This document shows positions 25,201-38,519 of a stretch of DNA of 64,000 bases, piece after piece. The notes below the pieces were generated by a model. It saw only the letters and a list, made by a program, of their open reading frames with translations, did no database searches and was not told the origin of the DNA. Position numbers and translations under genes: made by a program. This stretch comes from Cacajao melanocephalus (taxonomy: Eukaryota; Chordata; Mammalia; Primates; Pitheciidae). Each line of letters begins with the position of its first letter. Position 1 is the first letter of the stretch. The stretch spans positions 30,221 to 94,220 of the forward strand of contig CAUYLG010009201.1 of the NCBI GenBank assembly GCA_963573385.1, given 5' to 3'.

Positions 25201-28200
25201 CTTCTAAAAGGTATATTCTTTTGACAGTATACTTCTTTCCCTTCACACAATGTTTATTTTACAATGGTAAAAGCATGTCAATTTAAAATTGGATAAGAAT
25301 AATATTGAAGGAACAACCTGATTTTTAACTTCTTTTCAAAAAATGACTTATTAACAAACTTGAAGTTACAAGCAGAAAGAGTAAGTATTGACCTCTTAAA
25401 ATATTGGTTGCTCTCTTATAATGTAAATAATAATAACAAATACACTATTATGAGTCAAACCAGTAAGTAATAGCTAGTGTATAAACTATTTCAGATATTA
25501 GAGACTTAATGCCATAAATAATTATGTCTCCCTCAAATCACAAGTGGATGATGGTTGCATAACTGTACTGGACAGATCTCTTCAGCGGCAATTGAGGGTA
25601 AAAATCTTCTTGTTTCATGCTGCCCCTTGCTCTCTTCTGGACTCCTTAAAATCTTGTGCTAGATTTTCTGCATTCATCTAGCCAGTGTGCAAAAGCAGAG
25701 ATAAAGAGGATCCTGCAAACTCTTTAATGACCAGGTTTGGATTGATGCACATGATTTCTGACCACATTACATTTAGCCAGACTCCAGTTACATGACTCAA
25801 ATATAATTATAAGGAAGAATAAGGAAGATAATTTTTCAGTGTCTCCAGGAGTAGAAAATAAAATTGGTGAACATATTGGTATTACAGACCTCAAACTAAA
25901 CTCTATTTTGGTACAACCCAAAATGGAATAATACTCTAATAGTTAAAGTTATGCTTTTGATATATCAAAAGAATCCAAACAAAATGAATGAAATTGTGGA
26001 ATTTTTAAAAATGCATTTTAGAAACCTGTAAAATAAAGTTTATCTAAATACATATTAGTTTTGGGTTCACACAATTTACTCAGTTATGCATACCCAAATA
26101 ATTCTATGCCAGCTGATTAGTAACTGTCATTCATATACCAGATGCTTTATATAATATCTGTGTTGCTTTAATGTGAACCTTTGGTATATTTTACTACATA
26201 TGGCTAAGATCACAATTTGAAATGATAAAAATTGTATACCTTTTTCTGCTCTTCTTGAGGACTTAGTCAATTCCTGTGTAAACATTCATAAACCTTAAAT
26301 ATGACCTGTTTGCCTTCAGAAGAATTAACCAACTAAAAGGGGAAATTATTTCCTATCACTAAACATTCTAGTTAAAATGAACTCAATGAATAGCCGATTT
26401 TTGGCATCAGAAGTTTGCTGTTGAAGCTCTTTATGTAAAGTACAAAACATTTTGTACCTTATTTATATGTTCTAATTGGTCATCTAAATAATAATTTGTA
26501 ATAAATAATAATTTGCAATTGTAAAATATCAAAACCACAGAAAATAAAGCAATACTACAGACCTACTAGAATATTTACCTGGCTTATAAGCATCCTTTTT
26601 CTGTGGAAAATGACTGTTACTCATAGCACTGAACGCCCTTAAATCACATGTAATTATATGCCTCTGACCTCAGACTATAGCTGACTTGGCAATGACAAGA
26701 CAGTGGAGACGATTTGAGCCAATTAGAATTTATCTCCTAAAAACACGAAGTGATTTATGGACTTAAAATTTAAGTTTTTGATTTTATTTTTTAATTGTTG
26801 TATGGTTAAAAGTTTATAGCTTGAGCATAAAAATTGCGAAAATTTGGATTATCCATGTTCTGTCCTATGAGTTAAGTTACTCAGAAAACGAATGCACAAA
26901 AAGAAAAAGACAGGAAGTTGATTTACAGGGAAAAACTTAAAATGTATAAAGATCCCTGGTTAATTTATCCAATGAATTACTCTAGTTTCTGCCCAACATT
27001 GTGGTCTGTAATATTCCCTGTGGATTAATTACCTTATATTTATTGTTTAAATCTGGCCAAGAAGGTTTATTTATTTACGATCAAAAGATATTTAACTGTA
27101 ACAATTTTATTTCAAAACATCTCTCAGAAATGGGTAAGTTAATTACATGAAGAGGTATGCCTATTTAAGGTTACAGACATTCTTTAATTTGCTTTGAACA
27201 ATAAATATAATGAAGAGAGTTAGATCATATTAAGTAGAATAACAAAGCAGGAATAATGTTTGTCTTCAAAATTCTAAAAAGTCAAACACATTTTGAATTT
27301 CCAAGCATCACTTCAAACATCACTAATATTGAAGTGACTTACCTAAAATACTACATACATTTACATGCATTATAATATATTATACACACACACATATATG
27401 TAATCTGTTTTCTGAATGATTTCCACATATTTATTGCCCTTGTTTCCTACTGAGAATTAAGCATATGTATAAGAAGAAATGTATTGCCCAGAAGGCTTAA
27501 AGTGGTTGGAGAATTGGCCTGTAGAATTCATTAGGGGAAATCCTACTTTAGCTCATCCTGAATGAACCTTAGTACTAATGAAAAAACTTCTGGTCTCAAA
27601 TTGCAGAACTGTAATCTTCTCTTAGTTATGAGCTATAATTGGTGAGTGGTTAATATTTGTGACTCTCAAAGAAAGGTACTATCACTTGTTATTACCTTCA
27701 CAAATACATGTAACAACGACATTCTTAATTCACTGGCAGGTTATGACATTTCAGTGTCATGGTTTGCTTAAAAGAAATGGGATAGCATTCTTAGTTATAA
27801 ATGTGAACATTCCCCTAGCTAACAGGATTATAGCCGGAAATACTTCCCAAGGACAAAATTACAGCTGCCTATTCATTTATCAGGGAGACAATTTTCTGTA
27901 AAGTGGACCTCTACACTATAGGTAGCAAAGAATGCAATTAATTAATTTTTAGACTTAAAATAAACACATCTTATTCAAGAAATTAATAATGCCAGGCAGG
28001 AAAGCCTATTATCATTTCTGAATGATATATTGGCTTTTAATAAAGACCAAACCATTAACAACAAAAAAATGAATCTAAAGAAAAAGCAATTCTTTTGCCA
28101 AATTAATAGTGCTTTTCTCCCTCCCCATTTTTTCTTAAAGAAAGCCAGATTTCCATTTAAATTCATTTCATTTAACATTTTACTGACTGTCACAACTTGC

Positions 28201-28382
28201 CCCTAGTGGCAGTAAAGAAGGTGTATTAATTGAATAGTAGTTTAGATGCTTTATGGTGTTCTTTAGTAAAGGCCTATCCTTAGCCTTGCCCTTCTCCCAG
28301 CTAGTCTTTCCTAATTCAAAGTAAAGAAATTGACTTTGTATAAAACCGTTGAGGAAACCATGGAAAGCTCTAGTTTTTAAAA

Positions 28383-28448
28383 GCTTTTCCTTCCTTCTTT
28401 CCCTCCTTCCTTTTTACCTTCCTTCAGTCTTTCTTTCCTTTCTTTTTA
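28383..28448. repeat. Polypyrimidine (TTCC)n-like tract
   Basis: CCTT/CTTT repeats almost free of purines over about 65 bp. Confidence 0.9.
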
Positions 28449-29838
28449 ACAGGAGAGTCTCTCCTTGATGATCTAAGCTAAATTTAAACAAAATTCTACA
28501 CCCTTGGGGCTGGTCCTGAAGGCTGCTTTCAAGATATTAACTCATGATCTCATCTGTTCCATTCATTATATTAGGAGTTAAAACATTCAAGGTAAGTAGC
28601 AATAAATGATGCAATGTTTAATTGTATTGTTTATCTTCACTGAATACAAATATACCCAGAGGTTCTGGTTTGTTAATCCTCAACTGAAAAAACCAAGCAA
28701 AGATGATACTATAAGAATAAAATTAAAACACCATCCCTTGAAAGATTTACCTTTGCAGGAAAGCAGAGATTACATTTTTCCTGTTTACCACCTTGGCAAC
28801 ACCAAGCCTCAGATGAAAAATAAAACTCCAAAGATAAAATATATAAATTTTCTGTGCATGCAAGGATGTACAATCAAAGACAAACGTTTTCTTGTTTTTA
28901 GTATCTACATGATACTCTTTTGCATATTTCCACAACGGGCTCCTTACTTCCTCAGCTGATTTAACTAGAAATTGGAAAGTTTATGGAAGTCAATATTAAG
29001 GAGCCAACTTAAGCCATAAAGTTTTCATCCTCATAAATTCTATAATGTGTAGCTCTCTATATAAGATAGATTTACCTTTCTGGTTGTTATCTTGTTACTT
29101 TTAAGGTGTAAGCACATACATTTGCAATATATCATGTAGTAAAATTGGATTACTTGTATTTCATATTAATAGTTGGACAAAAGGGTAATTATATTCATAT
29201 CTGGAAACTGAGTGTTTTTAACAGGAAAGAGAACACTTTCTGTAGAAAAAGAGCACCTTCCTTGTAGTCCAAATGTTTCTATCTTTACCTTGGGTTGGCC
29301 GTTATATTGTTCTACAAAATGTGGGCCATCTGTTTGGGGCATAATCTGTCTGCTCTGATAAATGTAGAAATTGATCTGAGAAATTCCCTAGGTTCATCTC
29401 TGTTTAACTACTATTTTTTTTAATTCATCAAATTTATGCATGTTCATAGATTAAGAGGAAAAAAAGTCATAAACATTGCCACCAGAAAGTAGAAGTCATT
29501 TTATGCCTACTCTCAGAAGTTATCACTTCCATATTTCCTTTAAGTTATTTATGTATTTGCCTCTATATCCATAAATAACGTAGTGCTTATTTTGATATTT
29601 CAAGGAAGAGCGTAAGCTATTGACTCCCTAGTGTGAAATAATGAGACCTGCCTCTCCTATTTTCTCCAGATCTAATGAATATAGTATTTATGAGTATTCT
29701 TTATTGAAAAATAATTTTTCAACAGGAAATAATTGTTGTTTTGTCCCATTTATTTAAATTTCTATTCATTTATTACTAATTTATCATCACACACTCCAAA
29801 ATATGTATGTGTGTTAATGGTTAATGTCTCTTGAATGA

Positions 29839-29868
<30 letters not shown>
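29839..29868. repeat. (AC)n microsatellite
   Basis: About 14-15 uninterrupted AC units followed by ATATATG. Confidence 0.97.
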
Positions 29869-29872
<4 letters not shown>

Positions 29873-30131
29873 GTAAAATACACAGTGGATTTTATATATG
29901 GAATGCTGAATAAACCCCTCACCCTCTATATCTGTGGTCTCTATGCTCGATTAAGATTCCAGCTGGAAGATAGTGCTTTACCCTCTAGCTAGAAGATTGA
30001 CACATCATGTCGAGGGTATTTTTCAGAGGAATCTATCTAGTCTAGAAAAAAGGACTTACTGATATTAACCTGGGAGTTCCCTAGGATAAGTCAACCAGAC
30101 TAAAACTGAGTAAAGCCAATAGTCATTTCTC

Positions 30132-30230
30132 TCTCTATATATACATATGTATATGTACATATATGTCTGTGTGTATATACACACACTTGTATATATACAT
30201 GCTTATATCTGTGTTTGTGTATATATTTTT
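30132..30230. repeat. TATA/TATG/TGTG mixed microsatellite
   Basis: Alternating pyrimidine-purine sequence (ATATATACATATGTATATG, TGTGTGTATATACACACAC). A second small block of the same type lies at 30788-30825. Confidence 0.85.
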
Positions 30231-30859
30231 TACTCCCTCAAAAACAAAACCAATCTACTTTTCTACTTGCTGGAGAAAAGATGTTAACCTAGATAAAAGG
30301 AAATGAGATGCTGCTTCTTAAAAAGACTTTTAAATACCTCTCTTGTTTTTTTAACATCATCTCCTCTTGTATTTCAACATTCCTGATGTTTATAATTCCC
30401 AGATTTTGGACCATTCCACAATTTATATAATAGTGATTTTGCCCCTCTCAATTAAACTAGCCTATCTTCATGTTATGAGTTAGTGCTATTCTATCTCCTT
30501 ATGGCTATGTTTCAAAATTTGAATCCTGTCTCTTCTTTCTTTATTCTTTATTCTTTTTCTTGGGGGAGTGTGGAGGTTCATGACATTTGTCTTTAACCTT
30601 CACTGTGAAGAAATAGAAACTTTTCTTTATAACTCATCATGTTTTTAAATTGAAAGCAAGGTATAGATTTTATCATAAGAATGTTTTATGATGTTACCAA
30701 ATTCACACCTGTAGAAGCCAGATTTTTATAAGTTCATGAATCATTAGGCTAAAAAAATCAAATTATTACATCAATATATGCACAAAAGGCATGTATATAT
30801 ATGTGTGTGTGTGTGTATATACATATAAGTCTGTGACCAAATTTAACACCCCTTCTTGA

Positions 30860-32241
30860 TAAAAAAAAACTCTCAGTATATAGTAGGAACAGAGGATAAC
30901 CTCAAATTGATAAAGAATATCTACAAAAAACCTACAGTTACTATACATCATTCTTAGTGTAAGAAATGAAGCATTCTCATCAAGACTAGGAAGAAGGCAT
31001 GGATGTTCTCTGTTGTCAGTCATTTTAAACATCATACTGGAGGTCCTAGCTAATGCACCAAGAAAAGTAAGTAAAAGGCATATAGTTTAGGACAGAAGAA
31101 ATAAAACTGTATTTAATAGCAGGTGACATGATGATCTGTATAAGAAATTCCGAAGAACCAACCAAAAACTTCCAAAATTAATGCTATTGTTGCAATTCTA
31201 TAGAATACAAGGTTAATACAGAAAAGCCAATCACTTTCCTATACACAAGCAATGAATAAGTAGAATTTTAATTTAATTATAAAACCTCATTTATATTAGC
31301 ACCAAAAAATAAAATACTTAGATAAAAATATGACAAAATATGAATAAGATTTAAATGAGGAAAACCATAAAATTCTGATGAAGAAAATCAAATAAAACAT
31401 AAATGAAAAGATAACTCTATGTTAATAAATAGGAAGACTCTATATTGTTAAAATGTCACCTTTTTCCAACTTGATATATAGACTCAATAAAATCACAATT
31501 AAAATTCCAGAAAACTAGTTTATGGATATTAACAAGCTGATTCTAAAGACCAATAGCTAATATAATATTGAGGAAGAAGAACAAAGTTGAAGGGCTGACA
31601 CTACCCAACATCAAAAATTACAAAGAAGCTACAGTAGTCAAGGCAGTGTGGTACTAGTGAAAGAACAGACAAATAGATTAATGAAACCAAATATAGATCT
31701 TAGAAGTAAACTCGATAAACATAATCAACTAACATTTGACAAAGGAGCAAAAACAATAAAACAGCAAAGATTGTCTTTTCAACAAATGTTGCTGGAAGAA
31801 TTGGACATTCTTATGCAAAAAGAAAATAATTATATATATGAACCCAGACCTTACACCCTTCAGAAAAAGTAACTCTAAATGGATCATAGACCTAAATATA
31901 AAATGTAAAACTATAAAACCTTAGATGATAACATAGGAGAAATACTAGATACTCATAGATATGGCAATGACTTTTAATGTACATTATCAAAGGCAGATCT
32001 ATTAAAAAATTTGGCACACTGGACTTTATTAAAATTAAAACCTTCTGCTCTATGAAATACAATGTCAAAAGAATAAGAAGATAAGCCACAGACTGGGAGA
32101 ACATAAAAAGACACAACTAATAACAGATTGTTACACAAAATATACAGAACACTTAAAACTGAAAAAAAAAAATAACAACATCATTTAAAAATGAGCCCAA
32201 GACTTTAACAGACACCTAACAAAATAAGCTAAACAGAGAGA
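30860..32241 (+). mobile_element. Old L1 (L1M type), 5' part of an interrupted copy
   Basis: Plus-strand L1 ORF2 remnant: the CTAGCTAATGCACCAAGAAAA, CAGGTGACATGATGATCTGTA, ACACAAGCAATGAATAAG and GACTTTATTAAAATTAAAACC segments appear in normal order. The copy stops at the ACACCTAACAAAATAAGC region and resumes at 34980, with a younger L1 in between. Coding capacity is destroyed by stops. Confidence 0.88.
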
Positions 32242-32256
32242 AAATAGGCCATACGA

Positions 32257-33270
32257 TTGCACTCTCAGCCTGGATGCTGTTGTATACTAATTTTTGTATA
32301 TTGATTTTGTATGTTGAAACTTTACTAAAGTTGTTTATCAGTTCTAGGAGCCTTTTGGCAGAGTCTTTGGAACTTCCTAGATATAGAATCATATTGTCAG
32401 TAAAGAAAGATAGTTTGGATTTTTTCCTGTCCTATTTGCATGCCCTTTATACCTTTCTTGACTGATTGCTCAGGCTAGTAGTCATGACTGTGAGCATTCT
32501 TCTCTTGTGCTAGTTCTTAAGGGGAATGGTTTGAGCTTTTGGCCATTCAGTATGATGACAGTGGGTTTGTCATACATGGCTTTTATTATTTTGAGGTATG
32601 TTTCTTCAATGCCTAGTCTGTTGACGGTTTTTTCATTAAGGGCGTTGGATTTTCTCAGAAGATTTTGGCCTCTACTGGATCACATGACTTCTGCTTTTAA
32701 TTCTGTCTAAGTAGTGAATCACATTTATTGATTTACGTATGTGGAACCAGCCTGGTATCGCAGGAATAAACCTGCTGGATCATGTTGTACCACCATTTTG
32801 GTGTGCTGCTACATTTGTTTTGCTAATATATTGTTGGGAATTTTTGTATCTATGTTCATGAGAAATATTGGCCCAAATTTTCCTTTTTTCATTGTGTCTC
32901 TGCCAAACTTTGGTATCAGGCTGATGCAGACTTTGTAGAATGAGTCAGGGAGGAGCCGTTCCTCCTTGACTTCTTGAAGTAGTTTCGGTAGAATAGGTAT
33001 CAGTTCTTGTTTGTACACTGGGTAGAATTCAGCTATGAATCTTACTAGTCTTTGGCTTTATTTTTTTTTTTGGTTGGTAGGTTTTTTAAATTACAAATTC
33101 AATTTCAAAAGTTGATATTGCCTATTCAGTGTTTCAGTCTCTTCCTGATTCAATATTGAAATATTGTGTCCTTCAAGGAATTTATCCATTTCCTCTAGAT
33201 TTTCTAATTTATATGCATAGAATTGGTCATAGTAGTTTCTGAGGATCTTTTGTGTTTTGGTGGGACCTTA
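32257..33270 (-). mobile_element. Younger L1, inverted 5' portion
   Basis: Minus-strand L1 ORF2, reverse transcriptase region: recognisable reversed segments include CTAATTTTTGTATATTGATT, ACCAGCCTGGTATCGCAGG and ACTTCTTGAAGTAGTTTCGG. It is head-to-head with the plus-strand part that starts at about 33271. The arrangement is the product of twin priming during L1 insertion. The first ~20 bp (to 32277) are unassigned. Confidence 0.88.
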
Positions 33271-34979
33271 CGACAGCAACACACACAAAAATGCACTATC
33301 TAAAAATACAGCTAACCAAGGTGGTAAAATATAAAGAGAACTACAAAGCAGTTCTGAGAAAAATCAGAGATAGTAAACCTTCCATGCTCATGAATTAGAA
33401 AAATCAATATTATTAAAATGGTTATACTGCCCAGTTATTTCAATCAAATCACCAATGTTATTATTCACAAAATTAGAAAAAGCTAATTAAAAATTCATGT
33501 GGAAGCAAAAAAGAACCTGGAGAGCCAGCATAATCCTCAGCAAAAAGAACAAAGCTGGAAGCATCACACTAACTGACTTCAAACTATACCACAAAGACAC
33601 AGTAACCAGAACGCTTGATCCTAGTATGAAAATAAACACATGGACCAATGAAATAAAATAGAAAACTTAGAATTAAAGCCACACATCTACAATCATGATC
33701 TCAATAAGGCTGACCAAAACAAGCAATGGGAAAATAACTCCTTCCTCAATGAATGATTTTGGGATAACTGGTTAGGCATATGCAGAAGAATGAAACTGGA
33801 CTTCTTCCTTCTAACATATACAAAAATTAACTCAGAATGAATTAATAATTTAAATGTAAGACCTCAGACTATAAAAATCCTGGAAGACAACCTAGGAAAC
33901 ACCCTTCTTGACATTGCCATTGGCAAATAATTTTTGGCTAAGTCCCGAAAAACAATTGCAACAAAAACCAAAATAGACTGCAGAACAGAATTAAACTAAA
34001 GAGCTTCTGAACAGCAAAAGAAACCATTAACAGAGTAAACAGTCTACAAAATGGGAAAAAATTTGCAAATTATGCATCTGACAATTGCCTAATATACAGA
34101 TTGTACAGGAAATTTAAACAAATCAACAAGCAAAAACAAATAACCACATTAAAAATTGGCAAATGACATGAACAGACGATTCTCACAAGAAGACATATAA
34201 GTGGCCAACAAACATATGAAAATATGCGCAGCATCAGTAATCATCAGAGAAAGGCAAATGAAAACTACAATGAGATAAGAATGGCCATTATTAAAAGGTC
34301 GAAAAACAATGAATGCTGCCAAGGCTGTAGAGACAAAGGAATGTTTATGTACTGTTGATGGGGATGTAAGTTAGTCCTGCCAATTCTGCTTTCCAGTCCT
34401 GGAAAGCAGTGTGAAAGTTTTTTAAAGAACTTAGCACATACTTACTGCTTTGCCCAGCAATACCATTACTGGGTATACACTCAAAGGAAAATAAATCATT
34501 CTATCAAAAAGACATATGCTCATTGCTGTGCCGTTCACAATAGCAAAGACATAGTATCAACCCAGGTGCCCATCAATGGTATGTTGAATAAAGAAAATGT
34601 GGTACATATATGCCATGGAATACTATGCAGTCGTAGAAAAACAATGAAATCCTGTCTTTTTAGCAACATGGATAGAGCTGGAAACCATAATCTTAAGTGT
34701 ACTAGCACAGGAACAGAAAGACAAATAATGCATGTTTTTACTTATAAGTATAAGCTAACATTGAGCACATATTGATATAAATATGGAAACAACAGAGACT
34801 GCAGACTACTAAAGGTTGGGGTGGGGAGGAGTGAGTTAAATAACTACCTATCAGGTACTATGTTCACAACCTGTTTGATGGGATCCATACTCCGAGTGTC
34901 AGCATCACACCACTCCATGTAATGAACTTGCACAGGTACCCCAAGTATCCAAAATAAAAGGTGAAGTTTTTTTTTTTTT
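33271..34979 (+). mobile_element. Younger L1, 3' portion
   Basis: Plus-strand ORF2 C-terminal half and 3' UTR: ACAGCTAACCAAGGTGGT, CTGGAAGCATCACACTAACT, CATGGAATACTATGCAGTCG and the 3' end GTACCCCAAGTATCCAAAAT. The last bases are AATAAAAGGTGAAG followed by 13 T residues where an A-tail would be expected. Frames are interrupted by stops. Confidence 0.9.
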
Positions 34980-35905
34980 AAGTGGGCATATGAAAAGATG
35001 CTCCACATCATATGTCATTAAGGAAATGCAATTTAAGACAACAATGGAAGACCACCACATGCCTTTTAGAATGGCCAAAATCCAAAATACTGACAGCATA
35101 TGCTGGTGAGAACATGGAGGGAGAGGAACTCTCATTGCTGCTAGAAGCACAAAATAGTACACCTACTTTGGAGGACAGTTTTGTGGGTTCTTATAAAACT
35201 AAATGTATCATTTTCCCACAATCCAGCAGTCATACTCCTTGATGTTTACACAGAGAGCTGAAAACTTATGTTCATACAAAAACCTGCACATAAATGTTTG
35301 TAACAGCTAAACTCATAGTTGCCAAAACTTGGAAGCAACCAAGATATACTTCAGCAGGGGAACTGATACATAAAGTGTGGTATATCTACACAATGGAATG
35401 TTATTTAGCGCTAAAAATAAATTGGCTACCAAACCGTGAAAAGACATAAGGGAAACTTAAACACATATTGCCAAGTCAAAAAAGCCTGTTTAAAAAGACT
35501 GCATACTGTATGAATCCAATGATATAAAAATCCTGGAAAAGGTAAAAATATGGAGATATAAAATGTTTAGTGTTTGCTAGGAGTGCAGGGAAGGGAAGAA
35601 TGAATAGGTGGAACACAGGAAAAGTTTAGGGTAGTAAAAATACTCTTTATAATACTGTAATGATGGAAACATGCCATTATACGTTTGTCCAAACCAATGT
35701 GAACTTTGGATAATTATAATGTGTCAATGCAGGTTCATCAACTGTTACAAATGTACCATTCTGGTGGAGGATATTGATAATGGGGGAGGTTGTACATGTG
35801 TGAGGCCAGGGAGAACATGTGAAATCTCTGTGTCTTTCTCTCTGTTTTGCCAACTTAAAACTGCTCTAAGAATAATGAATACTTTAAAAAACTGCCGGAA
35901 AAGTT
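34980..35905 (+). mobile_element. Old L1 (L1M type), 3' part of the interrupted copy
   Basis: Continues the L1 broken at 32241: GGGCATATGAAAAGATGCTCC, CTACACAATGGAATGTTATT, GGGGGAGGTTGTACATGTGTG and the end AAAACTGCTCTAAGAATAATG. The sequence AAGTGGGCATATGAA at 34980-34994 corresponds to AAATAGGCCATACGA at 32242-32256, a diverged ~15-bp target duplication of the younger insertion. Confidence 0.88.
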
Positions 35906-35984
35906 AAAAGATAAAAATCATTAGAGAGAAAAATATAAAGCAATTTTTCCACAAATTCAATAATTATTTTAATAAAAATTTATA

Positions 35985-36140
35985 AATAGAAATTTGCAAG
36001 TATACAGTTTGATGATTTTTACAAAGATCATGTAACCAGGCAACTTCCATCCAGGACAAGAAGTAGAATATTACCAGCATGTAAGGCACTTAATTCAACC
36101 ACCATGCTCCCTCCTAATTAGCAATCCTTTCTTCTCCACA
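35985..36140 (+). mobile_element. Probable ancient L1M-type fragment
   Basis: AAGTATACAGTTTGATGATT, CATGTAACCAGGCAACTTCC and AAGTAGAATATTACCAGCAT resemble a common old LINE fragment (…TGTAACCACCACCCAGATCAAG…). Family assignment is tentative. Confidence 0.45.
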
Positions 36141-36242
36141 AAAACTTGCAGTACTAAAAGATATTAATTTACAGTTTTAAATATATTTTATAGCAAAAAT
36201 ACATAATTATATGTATTCAAAAATTGGATCTATAATGATATT

Positions 36243-36548
36243 TGGGCATGGTGCAGTGGCTCATGCCTGTAATCCCAGCACTTTGAGAGGCCAAGTCAGA
36301 TGGATCACTTGAGGTGGGGAGTTCAAACCAGCCTGTCCAGCATGGTGAAACCCCATCTCTACTGAAAATACAAAAATTAGCCGGCAAGGTGGCAGGTGCC
36401 TGTAATCCCAGCTACTCAGTATGCTGAGGCAGAAGAATCACCTGAACTTGGGAGGCAGAGGTTGCAGTGAACTGAGATCCTGCCACTACAATCCAACCTG
36501 GGTGACAGAGCAAGACTCCATCTCAAAAAAAAAAAAAAAAAAAAAAAA
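36243..36548 (+). mobile_element. Alu SINE, full length with long A-tail
   Basis: Starts GGGCATGGTGCAGTGGCTCA and ends CAAGACTCCATCTC plus about 24 A residues. Both monomers are intact. Confidence 0.95.
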
Positions 36549-37138
36549 TTCTTGGCTTTCATTCTTAAATCTAGGTGATCAAAAGTTCTTAATTATAGTC
36601 TGACGTACAGAAAATACTTTTAAGATTATTCCCTAGGAAGGCATAAATATCAACATATGAACTGTAATTTCCAGTGGACCCAGGTTCAGGATTGCCATTT
36701 TGTAGCTAACACAAAGAAGATAAACACAGAAATTTGAAGTTAGATTTCTTAACTGTTTTGAGGGCTAATGAAAATAATTAATACTTACAAAATATATGCA
36801 CTTTTTAAAAACTGAAATATGATATATATTTTAAGGTCAGAATACTAGGTATGAAGGAAAATTACTGATAGTCCCATATACTCATCTCCCTAGGAACATA
36901 TATACAGAGTTTGGAACAGTTGTCTATATCTTGCATTCCAGAAATATTCTGAAAAATGCTCTTGATTTATATAACATAATCTTTATTTAGGACTATAATT
37001 TATTTCCAGTTTAAACTGTCTATAAAATTGCATTATCAGAACTGCATTCAACTTCATGTAATTTTGAAAACTTTGTACTACTTATCGTTCAAAATAAATC
37101 TCAAAGTAAAGTTAATCCCTTTCAAAATTTAAGTCCAG
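36549..37138. other. Unassigned AT-rich spacer
   Basis: Between two Alus; no recognised feature. Confidence 0.5.
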
Positions 37139-37415
37139 GCTGGGCATGGTGGGCTCATGCCTGTAATCACAGCACTTTCGGAGGCCAAGGTGGGCTGATC
37201 ACGAGGTCAAGAAATCGTGACAATCCTGGTCAACATGATGAAACTTCATCTCTACTAAAAATACAAAAATTAGCTGGGCATAGTGGTACGTGCCTGCAGT
37301 CCCTGCTACTCGGGAGGCTGAGACATGAGAATCACTTGAACCCAGGAGGCGGAGGTTGCAGTGATCTGAGATCGTGCCACTGCACTTAAAACAAAACAAA
37401 ACAAAAAAAACTAAG
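37139..37415 (+). mobile_element. Alu SINE with 3' internal deletion
   Basis: Starts GGCTGGGCATGGTGGGCTCA. It runs normally to GCCACTGCAC, then jumps to an AAAACAAAACAAAACA tail, so about 35 bp (the CCAGCCTGG...GACTCCATCTC part) are absent. TAAGTCCA flanks both sides (just before 37139 and just after 37410), supporting one insertion event. The CACGAGGTCAAGAAATCG diagnostic region is AluY- or late AluS-like. Confidence 0.93.
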
Positions 37416-37640
37416 TCCATTGAACTTAAACTCAAAATTTGACAAAGCCAGAAAAGTAGGGGCAACAACGAGGAATCATAATTTATTTTATGTAAGGTAG
37501 GTGCACTTGAACACAGTTTTAATGCTTTAAATTTTTTGATGCAGGAGCAAACACGTCACCCATTTTCTACTTAATTTATAGTTATAAAAGTATGACATCA
37601 ACAAGAATTTTAACATTGAGAAAATTTTACCTTGTGAAAA
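37416..37640. other. Unassigned AT-rich spacer
   Basis: No recognised feature; ends at the 4-bp target duplication of the next element. Confidence 0.5.
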
Positions 37641-38519
37641 ATATTGATGGCAGCAGCAGCCCCTCTGGAGCGCCGCTGCCATGACGCCGTCTGCAGTGGG
37701 GGAGGCGCCGCGGGGGCTGCGCTCCAGAGAGCTGGCAGAAACTGGGAAAAGGTGGAAGCCGTGGCCCCTTCTGAGCTGGCACGGCAGGAGCCTCGTGCTC
37801 CCTGGGCAAAGTTGAGGCCGCCCAGCTGTGGCTCGGGACCTAGGCATCTCTGTGCCCTTGAGGGCCAGGAATAGTCGGGAGCCCAGCCCAGACAGGAGTC
37901 CTGCCCTTCTGGGTGCAGCTGCAGCCCCGGCCACAGCTGCTGGCCTGGGTGTCTCTGTGCTTTCAGGGGCCAGAATCGCCCCTGCTCCCGCAGGTTGGGA
38001 AGGGCCTGCCCCCAGTGTCTGGCCTCTCTTGCTCCCAGCACCCACTCTGACCTTTGAGCAGAATAAAGGGTGAGCCCAGGCGCTATCAAGACCTGGCCAG
38101 CTGCTCATGTGTTCAGGGCAGCTTTGACACGTCCGACCCCTGCAAGCCTTAGCCGCCTCCAGACTTTGGGCACCGACAACCACAGGAGGGAGGCCGAGAG
38201 GGGGCTGAGGGCAACCTAGCACCTGGCCTGCAGATACCACTCAGCACAAACAACCTAGGCAATGGCAGCCAGCAGGCAGATAGGCTCCAGAGTGAAAAGA
38301 AGCAGGTCCCCTGTGAAGCCCCACCTTCAGGCCAGGGAAGGGTGAAGCCGGGGGACTGGGCTGATAGACAAGAATGGGAACTTGCGCTTTATCTGGGCCT
38401 TCCCATGGCCTCCCATGAACCAGTCAGCATGCACTTCCTTCCCTCTGACGCTTCCCCCGAACCACCCAGACTCAAGGAGAGGATTGGACCACCTGCCCGT
38501 GGAGAGGCACTATCCTTTT

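Larger units (their letters stand above)
25201..30858. other. Long AT-rich stretch, no gene recognised
   Basis: 5.6 kb with no transposon I can name with confidence. It holds a polypyrimidine run and microsatellites listed separately. The 117-codon plus-strand frame at 28606-28959 has no recognisable domain, no Kozak-like context of note and a minus-strand competitor. Confidence 0.45.

Noticed and set aside
28606..28959. 117-codon plus-strand frame
   Set aside because: No recognisable domain and a competing minus-strand frame; composition like surrounding AT-rich DNA.
37527..38240. Longest open frame in the window, 237 codons on the minus strand
   Set aside because: It lies antisense to the GC-rich left LTR unit, overlaps other open frames on both strands, and has no domain. 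Low stop-codon density from GC-rich composition explains it.
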